A stretch of DNA of 64,000 nt from Aureimonas pseudogalii (lineage in GTDB: Bacteria; Pseudomonadota; Alphaproteobacteria; Rhizobiales; Rhizobiaceae): positions 1,066,283 to 1,130,282 of the forward strand of contig NZ_JACIEK010000001.1 in assembly GCF_014196835.1 (NCBI RefSeq), written 5' to 3'. Positions 57,743-64,000 of this stretch are shown piece by piece. A program made the translations under genes and the position numbers. A model generated the notes under the pieces. The model saw only the letters and a program-made list of their open reading frames with translations. It did not search any database and was not told the DNA's origin. Position 1 is the first letter of the stretch; every line of letters starts with the position of its first letter.

Positions 57743-58035
57743 CCCCGCAAGCGAACCAGCCCAGCGCCGATGTTCCGGAACTCCTGCCGTGCCCGTTCTG
57801 CGGCAAGGACAATATCCGCATTATGGGTCCAACATGCACACGAGAGACGCCTTATAATCCAGCACATCGAGCGTTCCCTGTTGCGCACTGCTGGACGTGC
57901 AATACGGAAGTTCCAGGCGAAAACTGGGATAGCCTTGGCATCTCGGCTCTCCGGCGCTGGAACACCCGAGCCGATCGTCAAGCCCGAGAGGAAGCCCGTG
58001 ATGGCGGTGGGTGGAGGGTGAAGGTCGATGAGTAA
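57739..58035 (+). CDS. Lar-like restriction-alleviation zinc-ribbon protein
   Basis: 98 aa. ELLPCPFCGKDNIRIMGPTC, then HCWTCNTEVPGENW and ALRRWNTRAD, is the CPFCG ... C..C ... WNTR pattern of the Lar family. Rac prophage Lar enhances host methylation and relieves type I restriction; many family members are only known by similarity. Confidence 0.75.
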   Translation: MTPQANQPSADVPELLPCPFCGKDNIRIMGPTCTRETPYNPAHRAFPVAHCWTCNTEVPGENWDSLGISALRRWNTRADRQAREEARDGGGWRVKVDE

Positions 58036-58651
58036 AGAACTTCCCGATCAAGCGCTTCTTCTGTCTCTGCTTTCGTATGAAGCCGATACTGGCCGATTGA
58101 CGCGGAAAGCCCTGCCGCTTGAGCACTTCATGGGAAGTGGTCACCCAGGCGGCCCCTCGCTCGCGGCGTTGATTTACAATGCGCGGAACGCCGGTCGTGA
58201 AGCGTTCACCACCTCAGATGCGCGCGGTTACAAGCACGGGAAAGTTCAAGGAGTGAACTATCAGGCACATCGGGTCATATGGAAAATGGTCCATGGCGAA
58301 GACCCGAACATCATCGACCACATAGACGGAGACCCCAGCAACAACCGTATCGGAAACCTTCGATCCTGCACAAACGAGCAAAACTGTCGAAATTACAAAA
58401 AACCAGCCGGCAGTTCGTCTTACCGAGGTGTGTGCTGGGTTCGCAGGGACAAACGATGGGCCGCAAGAATATCGGTTGGGAAGCTAGGGAAGATGAGCTT
58501 GGGAAATTTCAGAAGCGAGATAGAAGCAGCTCGCGCCTATGATGCTGCAGCAGTCATTCACCACGGTGAGTTCGCGATCCTCAACTTCCCTGAGGAGGCT
58601 CGCATCCGGTCCTCCATTGAGCCCTCCCCGGTGGAAGGAGATAGGCGATGA
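58028..58651 (+). CDS. HNH endonuclease with AP2 DNA-binding domain
   Basis: 207 aa. The middle (YQAHRVIWKMVHGEDPNIID, then HIDGDPSNNRIGNLRSC) is an HNH homing-type nuclease. Residues 140-195 (SSYRGVCWVRRDKRWAARIS; GNFRSEIEAARAYDAAAVIH) are an AP2/ERF-like domain. Such proteins are mobile nucleases common in phages. AT content is higher than in neighbours, which suggests a recent arrival. It overlaps the previous gene by 8 bp. Confidence 0.88.
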   Translation: MSKELPDQALLLSLLSYEADTGRLTRKALPLEHFMGSGHPGGPSLAALIYNARNAGREAFTTSDARGYKHGKVQGVNYQAHRVIWKMVHGEDPNIIDHIDGDPSNNRIGNLRSCTNEQNCRNYKKPAGSSSYRGVCWVRRDKRWAARISVGKLGKMSLGNFRSEIEAARAYDAAAVIHHGEFAILNFPEEARIRSSIEPSPVEGDRR

Positions 58652-59124
58652 GCGATCTCGTTGAACGGCTGCGCTACTGTGCTGCAAAATCACAGGACTA
58701 TGGAAGGCCGAAGGACAGCGCGACGTTGCTCGAAGTTGTCGCCGCCCTGGAAGCCGCCCAGGCTATCCACGCCGGCCTTCCAGACCCCGACATGCCCGCC
58801 AAGCAGCTTCGCCTCCACATGGGCGAGATGACCGCGCAGGAGATGCGGACTGCTCGCGCCGCCATCCGGTGGGCCAACTCTGCCGCTCAAGCCCGGATCG
58901 AAGCGGTGCGGAGGGGGACGGTGGAGGAGTGCGCCCAGCACCTAACGACGTTGGCCGACGCCATGCATGAAAAGGCGGAGGCCATCTCCGAACGAGCAAG
59001 CCGGCATGGACCTTTTGCGCGGCCGCCCGTGTCAGAGCGTGATGCCGCGGTCATGGCCTATGACTTCGAGCAGGCCGCCGCCGCCATCCGCGCCCTCACC
59101 GAAGCCAAGGAGGATCGGACGTGA
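58648..59124 (+). CDS. Hypothetical Ala-rich helical protein (158 aa)
   Basis: MSDLVERLRYCAAKSQDYGR opens like common phage proteins (MSELIERLR). The rest is helical (EECAQHLTTLADAMHEKAEA; YDFEQAAAAIRALTEAKED). Function unknown. Confidence 0.6.
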   Translation: MSDLVERLRYCAAKSQDYGRPKDSATLLEVVAALEAAQAIHAGLPDPDMPAKQLRLHMGEMTAQEMRTARAAIRWANSAAQARIEAVRRGTVEECAQHLTTLADAMHEKAEAISERASRHGPFARPPVSERDAAVMAYDFEQAAAAIRALTEAKEDRT

Positions 59125-59348
59125 AGCTGACAGAGAAGCAGCAGTTCGCTCGCGTCGCGATCCTTCGAGATGTCATTCGTTCAGGCGGCAAAGACCGTTG
59201 GTCGCACCTTCATAGCCACGGCCACCACTTCAAGCAGGTGATGGCATGTGTGCATCGAGGCGATCTCACATCGTCGGTCAGCTACGAGTTCGAGATCACC
59301 GAGACCGGTCGAGCCGCCCTCGCCAGCACGGAAGGAGAGAAGCGGTGA
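59121..59348 (+). CDS. Small hypothetical protein (75 aa)
   Basis: GTG 59121. MKLTEKQQFARVAILRDVIR and YEFEITETGRAAL look like a winged-helix remnant with the usual TxxGRxAL end. Confidence 0.55.
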   Translation: MKLTEKQQFARVAILRDVIRSGGKDRWSHLHSHGHHFKQVMACVHRGDLTSSVSYEFEITETGRAALASTEGEKR

Positions 59349-59848
59349 GCGCCGTCCTCTTCCTCGACGTTGATGGGGTGCTGAACAACGAGGCCGTCTT
59401 TCGGGATCGTCGATTTGGCCCCTTCCCGATCGACCACCAATGCGTCGAGAGGGTGCACACGGTGGTACGTGAGACTGGCTGCGAGATCGTGCTGTCCTCG
59501 TCATGGCGCGGAATGGAGAAGTTGGAGAGCAAGCTTGTTGGCGATGGCGTTTTCAGCGTCTATCGCGACATCCCAGGCCGTCAATTCGGCGAGTTCGCCT
59601 TCGTTCGTCATCAGGACGGGCAGACCAAGCGCCTTGAGGGCCGCCGAGGTCCAGAGATAGCAGAATGGTTGTCGCGTCACCCGGAGGTGGATCGGTATGC
59701 CATCCTTGATGACGAAAGCGACATGCTCCCGGAGCAGATGCCGCACTTCGTCAAGACGGAGTTCCAAGGCGGTATCATGGACGAGCATGTGCCGTTGCTG
59801 GCAGCTGCACTCGCCCGCAGTCTCAGCGAGGATAAGGCCGATGGGTGA
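59345..59848 (+). CDS. HAD-like protein of the Swiss-army-knife RNA repair type
   Basis: 167 aa from GTG 59345. VLFLDVDGVLN holds the nucleophile Asp pair, EIVLSSSWRGM motif II, and DRYAILDDESDML motif IV. This set (DVDGVLN, SSSWR, ILDD) is the HAD domain found in RNA-repair proteins and many phages. It could remove 2'/3' phosphates from RNA ends; the substrate is not shown. Confidence 0.8.
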   Translation: MSAVLFLDVDGVLNNEAVFRDRRFGPFPIDHQCVERVHTVVRETGCEIVLSSSWRGMEKLESKLVGDGVFSVYRDIPGRQFGEFAFVRHQDGQTKRLEGRRGPEIAEWLSRHPEVDRYAILDDESDMLPEQMPHFVKTEFQGGIMDEHVPLLAAALARSLSEDKADG

Positions 59849-60221
59849 GGTCCACACGCTTATGACGCTCAAGGAAGCCTGCAGCACCGTGTTCCGCGGC
59901 GCCATCTCTCCCGCCACGCTTCGGGCCGAAGCTTCTCGCGGCCGCCTGCGGTTGACCCGCATCGGCCGAAAGGATTTCGTGACGGAGAATGCCCTGGAGG
60001 AGATGACCCGTCTATGCCACGCGCCGCAAAGGGAGCCCGCGTCTGGCTCGATCCGACCACCGAGCTTTGGTACATCAGGGACGGATCAGTCAAGCGCGGC
60101 ACAGGCTGCCGCGCTGCGAACCGCGAGGGAGCTGACAAAGCGCTCGCGGACTACATCGCCGAGAAATACGAGCCCGTCAGGGACAATCGTCCCGATGTCG
60201 TCAGGGTCGCGGACGTCCTGA
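59841..60221 (+). CDS. Excisionase-like HTH protein overlapping int
   Basis: 126 aa from ATG 59841. MTLKEACSTVFRGAISPATL, then RRLRLTRIGRKDF-like wing residues, form a MerR/AlpA-type winged helix as in excisionases. The rest is Ser/Thr-rich (SSAAQAAALRTARELTKRSR). The last 208 bp overlap the integrase start in another frame. It should bend attachment-site DNA and direct Int to excision. Confidence 0.75.
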   Translation: MGEVHTLMTLKEACSTVFRGAISPATLRAEASRGRLRLTRIGRKDFVTENALEEMTRLCHAPQREPASGSIRPPSFGTSGTDQSSAAQAAALRTARELTKRSRTTSPRNTSPSGTIVPMSSGSRTS

Positions 60222-61144
60222 ACTTCTACGGGAAGACGGTCGCGAACCAACATCTGTCCAACGCGGCTGGGTACGCGATCAAGGCCCTGACGAAATGGTG
60301 GAAGGGCCGGACGGTCTCAGAGATCCGAGCTTCGACTTGCAAGGAATACGTCGCCTACCGCACCTCGCAGGGCATCCATGGGGCGAAAAGCGAGGAGGCG
60401 TTGAAGCGAACGGTGAAGGGCGGGACCGCTCGACGGGAACTCGCCGTCTTGCAAGCCGCCCTGAACGCCTACCACAAGGAGACCCCCTTCACGGCCCTGC
60501 CCTCCGTGACCCTGCCGCGGGCGTCTCCTCCGCGCACACGCTTCCTGTCACGAGCCGAGGCCGCGCGTCTTCTCCTGGCGACTCGAAAAATGGAGGACAA
60601 GGAAGGCGCGCGCGGCATCCGGCGCTTCGTCCTGATCGGCCTCTACACCGGCACCAGATCAGGTGCGATCCGCGATCTAGGATGGATGCCGAACGTGACC
60701 GGCGGGTGGATCGACCTTGACCGCGGCATCTTCCACCGGCGCCCAGAGGGAGAGGTCGAGACGAAGAAGCGGAAGCCGTCGTCGCGCATTCCCGATCGGC
60801 TCGCCGATACGCTCAGGCGCTGGCGCGACGCGGACATGAACCCTCCGGCGCGCGAGGACGGCACGACACCAGCGCCCATCCCCTTCGTCATCCACTACCG
60901 CGGGGTACGAGCCCAGAGCCAGCGCAAGTCGTGGGTCGAAGCTTGCAGGATCGCCAAGCTCGACGGGACGGTCACGCCTCACATCCTTCGACATACCGCG
61001 GTCACCTGGATGATGCTGGCCGGCAACGACCCCTATGATGTGTCGAGCTACGTCGGCATGAGCGTGAAAATGCTGGACGAGGTGTACGGTCACCACCATC
61101 CCGACCATCAGAAGGCGATCGCGAGCAAGATCGGGCGACGGTAA
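60014..61144 (+). CDS. int: Tyrosine integrase
   Basis: 376 aa. The N-terminal part (MPRAAKGARVWLDPTTELWY) is an arm-binding-like domain and residues 65-150 a core SAM-like domain. The catalytic domain shows LYTGTRSGAIRDLGW (Arg I), HILRHTAVTWMM (His-x-x-Arg) and SVKMLDEVYGHHHP with the Tyr nucleophile. It lies 80 bp from attR in the tRNA-Thr gene, the expected place. Confidence 0.95.
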   Translation: MPRAAKGARVWLDPTTELWYIRDGSVKRGTGCRAANREGADKALADYIAEKYEPVRDNRPDVVRVADVLNFYGKTVANQHLSNAAGYAIKALTKWWKGRTVSEIRASTCKEYVAYRTSQGIHGAKSEEALKRTVKGGTARRELAVLQAALNAYHKETPFTALPSVTLPRASPPRTRFLSRAEAARLLLATRKMEDKEGARGIRRFVLIGLYTGTRSGAIRDLGWMPNVTGGWIDLDRGIFHRRPEGEVETKKRKPSSRIPDRLADTLRRWRDADMNPPAREDGTTPAPIPFVIHYRGVRAQSQRKSWVEACRIAKLDGTVTPHILRHTAVTWMMLAGNDPYDVSSYVGMSVKMLDEVYGHHHPDHQKAIASKIGRR

Positions 61145-61223
61145 CTGTCAGCGTATCTGTCAGGCAGCTCAACTGCCGGGGTTGCCCGAAATGCCGGAAG
61201 GTGCTGATTTATAAGGGGTTCCG

Positions 61224-61273
61224 ATGGTGCTGCGAGCGGGGATTGAACCCGCGACCTCTCCATTACCAATGGA
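61224..61273. repeat. attR: 50-bp repeat inside tRNA-Thr
   Basis: Identical to 7047-7096. Integration rebuilt the full tRNA at this end, so the host gene stays functional. Confidence 0.95.
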
Positions 61274-61300
61274 GTGCTCTACCACTGAGCTACCGCAGCC
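61225..61300 (-). tRNA. tRNA-Thr (GGT)
   Basis: 76 nt including the encoded CCA (61227-61225 on the minus strand). It begins GGCTGCGGTAGCTCAG; the anticodon loop TTGGTAA gives GGT. The T arm has GGTTCAATCCC. It is the integration target of the prophage. Confidence 0.95.
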
Positions 61301-61470
61301 TGTCGATGGAGGGCTATTGCCACAGCCGGCCGGGGAGCGCAAGCGCCCGGCGCGCTCGAATTTCGTGGCGGGTTCGGCGCAAAGGGGTGGACAGGAAAAA
61401 GGCCCGTGCCTATAAGGCCTCCACCACGGCGAGACGCACCAGCCCAACCGGTTGCACGCTTGCCGAAGGC

Positions 61471-61546
61471 GCCCGGGTAGCTCAGTTGGTAGAGCATGCG
61501 ATTGAAAATCGCAGTGTCGGCGGTTCGAATCCGTCCCTGGGCACCA
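61471..61546 (+). tRNA. tRNA-Phe (GAA)
   Basis: 76 nt with encoded CCA. GCCCGGGTAGCTCAG opens the gene, the anticodon loop is TTGAAAA (GAA), and the T arm has GGTTCGAATCC. Acceptor pairing has one G-U. It is divergent from tRNA-Thr. Confidence 0.96.
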
Positions 61547-62170
61547 CCCTTCCCATTCGTTTGCTTCGATCGACGTCGCTGGCTCCTTTCGCCTTGATGG
61601 CTGGCTCCTTTCGCCTTGATGAAAGCCGTGCGCTGAAGAGGTGACAACGGGCGAAACTCGCTCGTGGAGGCCATGTGCTCGCTCTGCTTTGCTGAAGTTC
61701 TCAACGGCTTCGTCCACCACCACGTGGCGATGGACGAGCGCAGTCGGTTGAAGCTCGCCGAGGCGCTGGGGCGGCACCATGGCAAGCCCACTCGATGCTG
61801 GGGGGACTGTCGGCCGGTTCGGTGTCGAAGAGGTTTTTCCTCGCGAGTCGAGGCGGCGTCAGAGGTGCCCCCGACGGCCATCTGAAACCCGATGGGAAGT
61901 CCGCATCGCGATCGACGGCCGCGCATTCGGGAGCCGCCGGGTGGACGGGCCGACGACGGCGGGATCGCACCGCAACGAGGATCGCCTCGCCCGTTCGACA
62001 TTTCACGCGCCGCGACGCGTGTCATGACGCGGCCGGCTCTGCGCCGACGGAACCGCGCGCTCGGCTGCGACGGAATGGGCGGCTTGAAGCGCGGCTCGCG
62101 GAAGCCAAGTCTGGCTGACGATACTGAACGCGCCGACACGCGATCGACCCGATGGGATGGAGCCCAAAAG
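61547..62170. other. Gene-free region with a 22-bp tandem duplication
   Basis: No supported gene. Two exact 22-bp copies lie at 61578-61599 and 61600-61621. Open frames here on the minus strand run across tRNA complements and are spurious. Confidence 0.6.
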
Positions 62171-63172
62171 ATGAGCGAACAGACCCTTTCCCGTCGCACG
62201 GTTCTCGGAGGCGCCGTCCTCGGCGCCGCCGCCACGACCCTGGCGGCTCCGGCAACGGCGCAACAGGCGGCTTCTGTGACGGGGGGCGCCGCGATGCTGA
62301 GCGACCCTCGAACCAAGTACACGAACGATCCGTTCCCCGAGCAGAAGCAGCCGTGGCCTGCCCTGCAGTCGAAGATGATTCCCGTGCCGGATTGCGGCGA
62401 GACCAGCTACAAGGGATCGGAAAAGCTGACCGGCCGCCGGGCGCTGGTCACCGGGGGCGACAGCGGCATCGGACGCGCCGCGGCGATCGCCTTCGCCCGC
62501 GAAGGGGCCGACGTCGCCATCAACTACCATCCCGACGAGGAGACGGACGCGCAGGAGGTGGTGGCGCTCGTTCGCGAAGCGGGTCGCAAGGCCGTCGCGA
62601 TCCCCGCCGACATCCGGACGCTGCAGGCCTGCGAAGAGGTGGTGCGCAGGGCCGTGAGCGAACTCGGCGGCCTCGACCTTCTCGTCAACAACGCGGCCTA
62701 CCAGCAGAGCAAGGCCGACATTCTCGAGATCAGCGACGAGCAGTTCGTGCGGACCTTCGAGACCAACGTCTTCCACGTCTTCCGGTTTTCCAAAGCCGCC
62801 ATTCCCAGCCTGCCGCCGGGCGCCTCGATCATCAACACGGTGTCGGTCAATTCCTACGATCCCGGCGAGGAGCTGATCGACTACGCCTCGACCAAGGCGG
62901 CGATCCTGAACCTCACCAAGGGCATGGCCAAGCAACTCGCGGTGAAGGGCATCCGGGTCAACGCGGTCTCGCCCGGTCCGGTCTGGACGCCCCTGCAGGT
63001 CGCTGGCGGCCAGATCGAGGGAACGATGGGAGAGTTCGGGCAAGATACGCCCCTCGGTCGCGCGGGCCAGCCGGCCGAACTCGCTTCGCTCTATGTCGCT
63101 CTGGCATCCGACGAGTCGAGCTTCAGCACGGGAACCGTCGTCGGAGCGCATGGCGGTAAGGGCAACCCGTAG
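62171..63172 (+). CDS. Tat-exported short-chain dehydrogenase/reductase
   Basis: 333 aa from ATG 62171, with GGAG upstream. A twin-arginine signal (SRRTVLGGAVLGAAATTLAA) precedes an SDR domain: LVTGGDSGIGRA binds NAD(P), LVNNAAY follows, and Ser (NTVSVNSY) and YASTK are the catalytic residues. The form with a 60-residue N-extension ending GETSYKGSEKL is the YghA/general-stress type, here with an export signal. It is a host gene next to a ferritin-like gene, so a stress role is likely. Confidence 0.88.
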   Translation: MSEQTLSRRTVLGGAVLGAAATTLAAPATAQQAASVTGGAAMLSDPRTKYTNDPFPEQKQPWPALQSKMIPVPDCGETSYKGSEKLTGRRALVTGGDSGIGRAAAIAFAREGADVAINYHPDEETDAQEVVALVREAGRKAVAIPADIRTLQACEEVVRRAVSELGGLDLLVNNAAYQQSKADILEISDEQFVRTFETNVFHVFRFSKAAIPSLPPGASIINTVSVNSYDPGEELIDYASTKAAILNLTKGMAKQLAVKGIRVNAVSPGPVWTPLQVAGGQIEGTMGEFGQDTPLGRAGQPAELASLYVALASDESSFSTGTVVGAHGGKGNP

Positions 63173-63350
63173 CTAGCCTCGGTGCCCTCGTTCAGAAAAA
63201 GAAGCGCCTTGTGGAAGGTCACTGAAAGAGAAAAGGACCGCGGCTGGGAGGGCCGCAGTCCGATCGATGGACGGATTTCCCGGTTTTCTGCCATGGACCC
63301 GGACCCGTATTCCCGCGCAAGCGTCGAGGCCGGGATCGTCTCGAACGCCG

Positions 63351-63797
63351 CTAGGAAGCGGCGGTCTGGTCCATCCAGGCCTTGTGCTTGTCTTCGTCGG
63401 CAAAGGCCGTCCGGAAGAAGGCCAGGGCATCCGACGAGGCCGCCGCATTCTTCGAGGCGTGATCGTAGGCCATCTTGGTCTCGATCTCGTTCGTCGACAT
63501 CGCCTTGAGGATCGTCTTGTCGCCGATGATGCCGGCGAGCGCGATCTTTCCGGTGGTGAGATACTGTTTCATGTCGCCTTGCGTGGGCGCCTCGATCCCG
63601 AGCGATGCTGCCAGACGCTTCAACTCGGCGACATGGCGCAGATGGTCCTCGCGGAACTCGGCGATCTTCGCCTTGTAGCCGGTGTCGTCGAGCTTCTCGA
63701 CGGTCGAGTCGTACGCGGCGATGGCGTCGTGCTCGAGAATGAGAAGGTTCTGCACCAGCTTCTCGAAGGTGGATTCGGTGCCGACAGTGGTGACCAT
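63351..63797 (-). CDS. Ferritin-like four-helix protein (DUF2383/PA2169 type)
   Basis: 148 aa. The helices contain FEKLVQNLLILEHDAIAAYD, REDHLRHVAELKRLAASLGI and MSTNEIETKMAYDHASKNAA, with Glu and His at the places used for a di-iron site in ferritin-like folds. Proteins of this type are linked to stress survival in proteobacteria. It converges with the SDR gene. The last 200 bp of the window hold no gene I can support. Confidence 0.78.
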   Translation of the reverse strand: MVTTVGTESTFEKLVQNLLILEHDAIAAYDSTVEKLDDTGYKAKIAEFREDHLRHVAELKRLAASLGIEAPTQGDMKQYLTTGKIALAGIIGDKTILKAMSTNEIETKMAYDHASKNAAASSDALAFFRTAFADEDKHKAWMDQTAAS

Positions 63798-64000
63798 GGT
63801 TCTTCGCCTCGGTTGGTGGATGATTCGGGAACCGTATTTTGCCGCGCCGGTTGCATTTCATTCGCTTGGCTGCCGAACGATCGAGGCGCATCGCGCGCGT
63901 CTCGCATCGAGCGATGGCGACGACGTCCCCCCCTCGCAGCTGAAAGCGGCGAACACCGCAGTCGGTTCGCCGGAGGCGAACGAACGCGGGCGGGACGACC

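Noticed and set aside
61664-61885. Plus-strand frame after tRNA-Phe (Cys-containing 73 aa)
   Set aside because: No ribosome site, odd composition and no recognisable domain; it lies in a region of spurious frames on both strands.
61169-62322. Long open frames over the tRNA region, including NRRHCDFQSHALPTELPG-like and MVLRAGIEPATSPLPM-like peptides
   Set aside because: These are the well-known spurious translations of tRNA complements; the same peptide appears at attL (7047).
1-64000. CRISPR array, retron or diversity-generating retroelement
   Set aside because: I saw no regularly spaced repeats other than the X-SAA minisatellite, and no reverse transcriptase.

Overview
The window is about 62% GC by eye. 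It looks like the chromosome of an alphaproteobacterium, probably a Hyphomicrobiales (Rhizobiales) member. The evidence is the alphaproteobacterial GapR/DUF2312 protein, the codon use and the flavour of the flanking genes; the genus cannot be fixed from sequence alone. Most of the window is one apparently complete temperate podovirus-like prophage of about 54.2 kb, inserted in the 3' half of a tRNA-Thr(GGT) gene. Its ends are a perfect 50-bp direct repeat (7047-7096 and 61224-61273). The intact tRNA and the tyrosine integrase are at the right end.

Left host flank (1-7046): a partial AAA ATPase with a 26-bp perfect inverted repeat just upstream, a PAS-GGDEF diguanylate cyclase, a possible HEPN protein divergent from an XRE regulator, a ClpP-like periplasmic protein, a CPA1 Na+/H+ antiporter, and two decayed genes (SRAP and HAD) that each lost their middle. 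Right host flank (61274-64000): tRNA-Thr, tRNA-Phe, a Tat-exported short-chain dehydrogenase and a ferritin-like four-helix protein.

The prophage has a lambdoid logic. A central switch (about 48.3-49.4 kb) holds an S24-type CI repressor and a Cro-like protein, with near-identical GATACG-N3-CGTATC operators on both sides of cI. Rightward early genes (49.4-61.1 kb) encode a protein with 29 tandem X-SAA repeats, many small proteins, RecT, HNH nucleases, a Lar-like zinc protein, a HAD-type protein, Xis and Int. Leftward genes (48.6-37.5 kb) encode DnaB helicase and a DUF1376 protein, a LexA-like DNA-binding domain, ThyX, dCTP deaminase, RusA, GapR, a protein with a DnaA-type origin-binding domain and finally a NusG-like antiterminator. 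After a 466-bp gene-free gap the leftward late block (37.1-7.3 kb) follows: SleB-domain protein, terminase, portal, scaffold, SU10-type capsid, adaptor, nozzle, tail fibres, ejection proteins and lysis genes. Most neighbouring genes overlap by ATGA or TGATG, so they are probably translationally coupled.

Three parts deserve attention. (1) The NusG paralogue sits exactly between early and late genes, and the late block contains several strong intrinsic terminators between genes; this suggests late control by a phage NusG instead of a Q protein. (2) A second immunity-like module at 9.8-11.5 kb has the gene order of P22 immI (divergent Mnt-like/Arc-like ribbon-helix-helix proteins, then an antirepressor). 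(3) A Tad1/Acb2-like protein directly behind the capsid gene may sequester nucleotide signals of Thoeris or CBASS defence.
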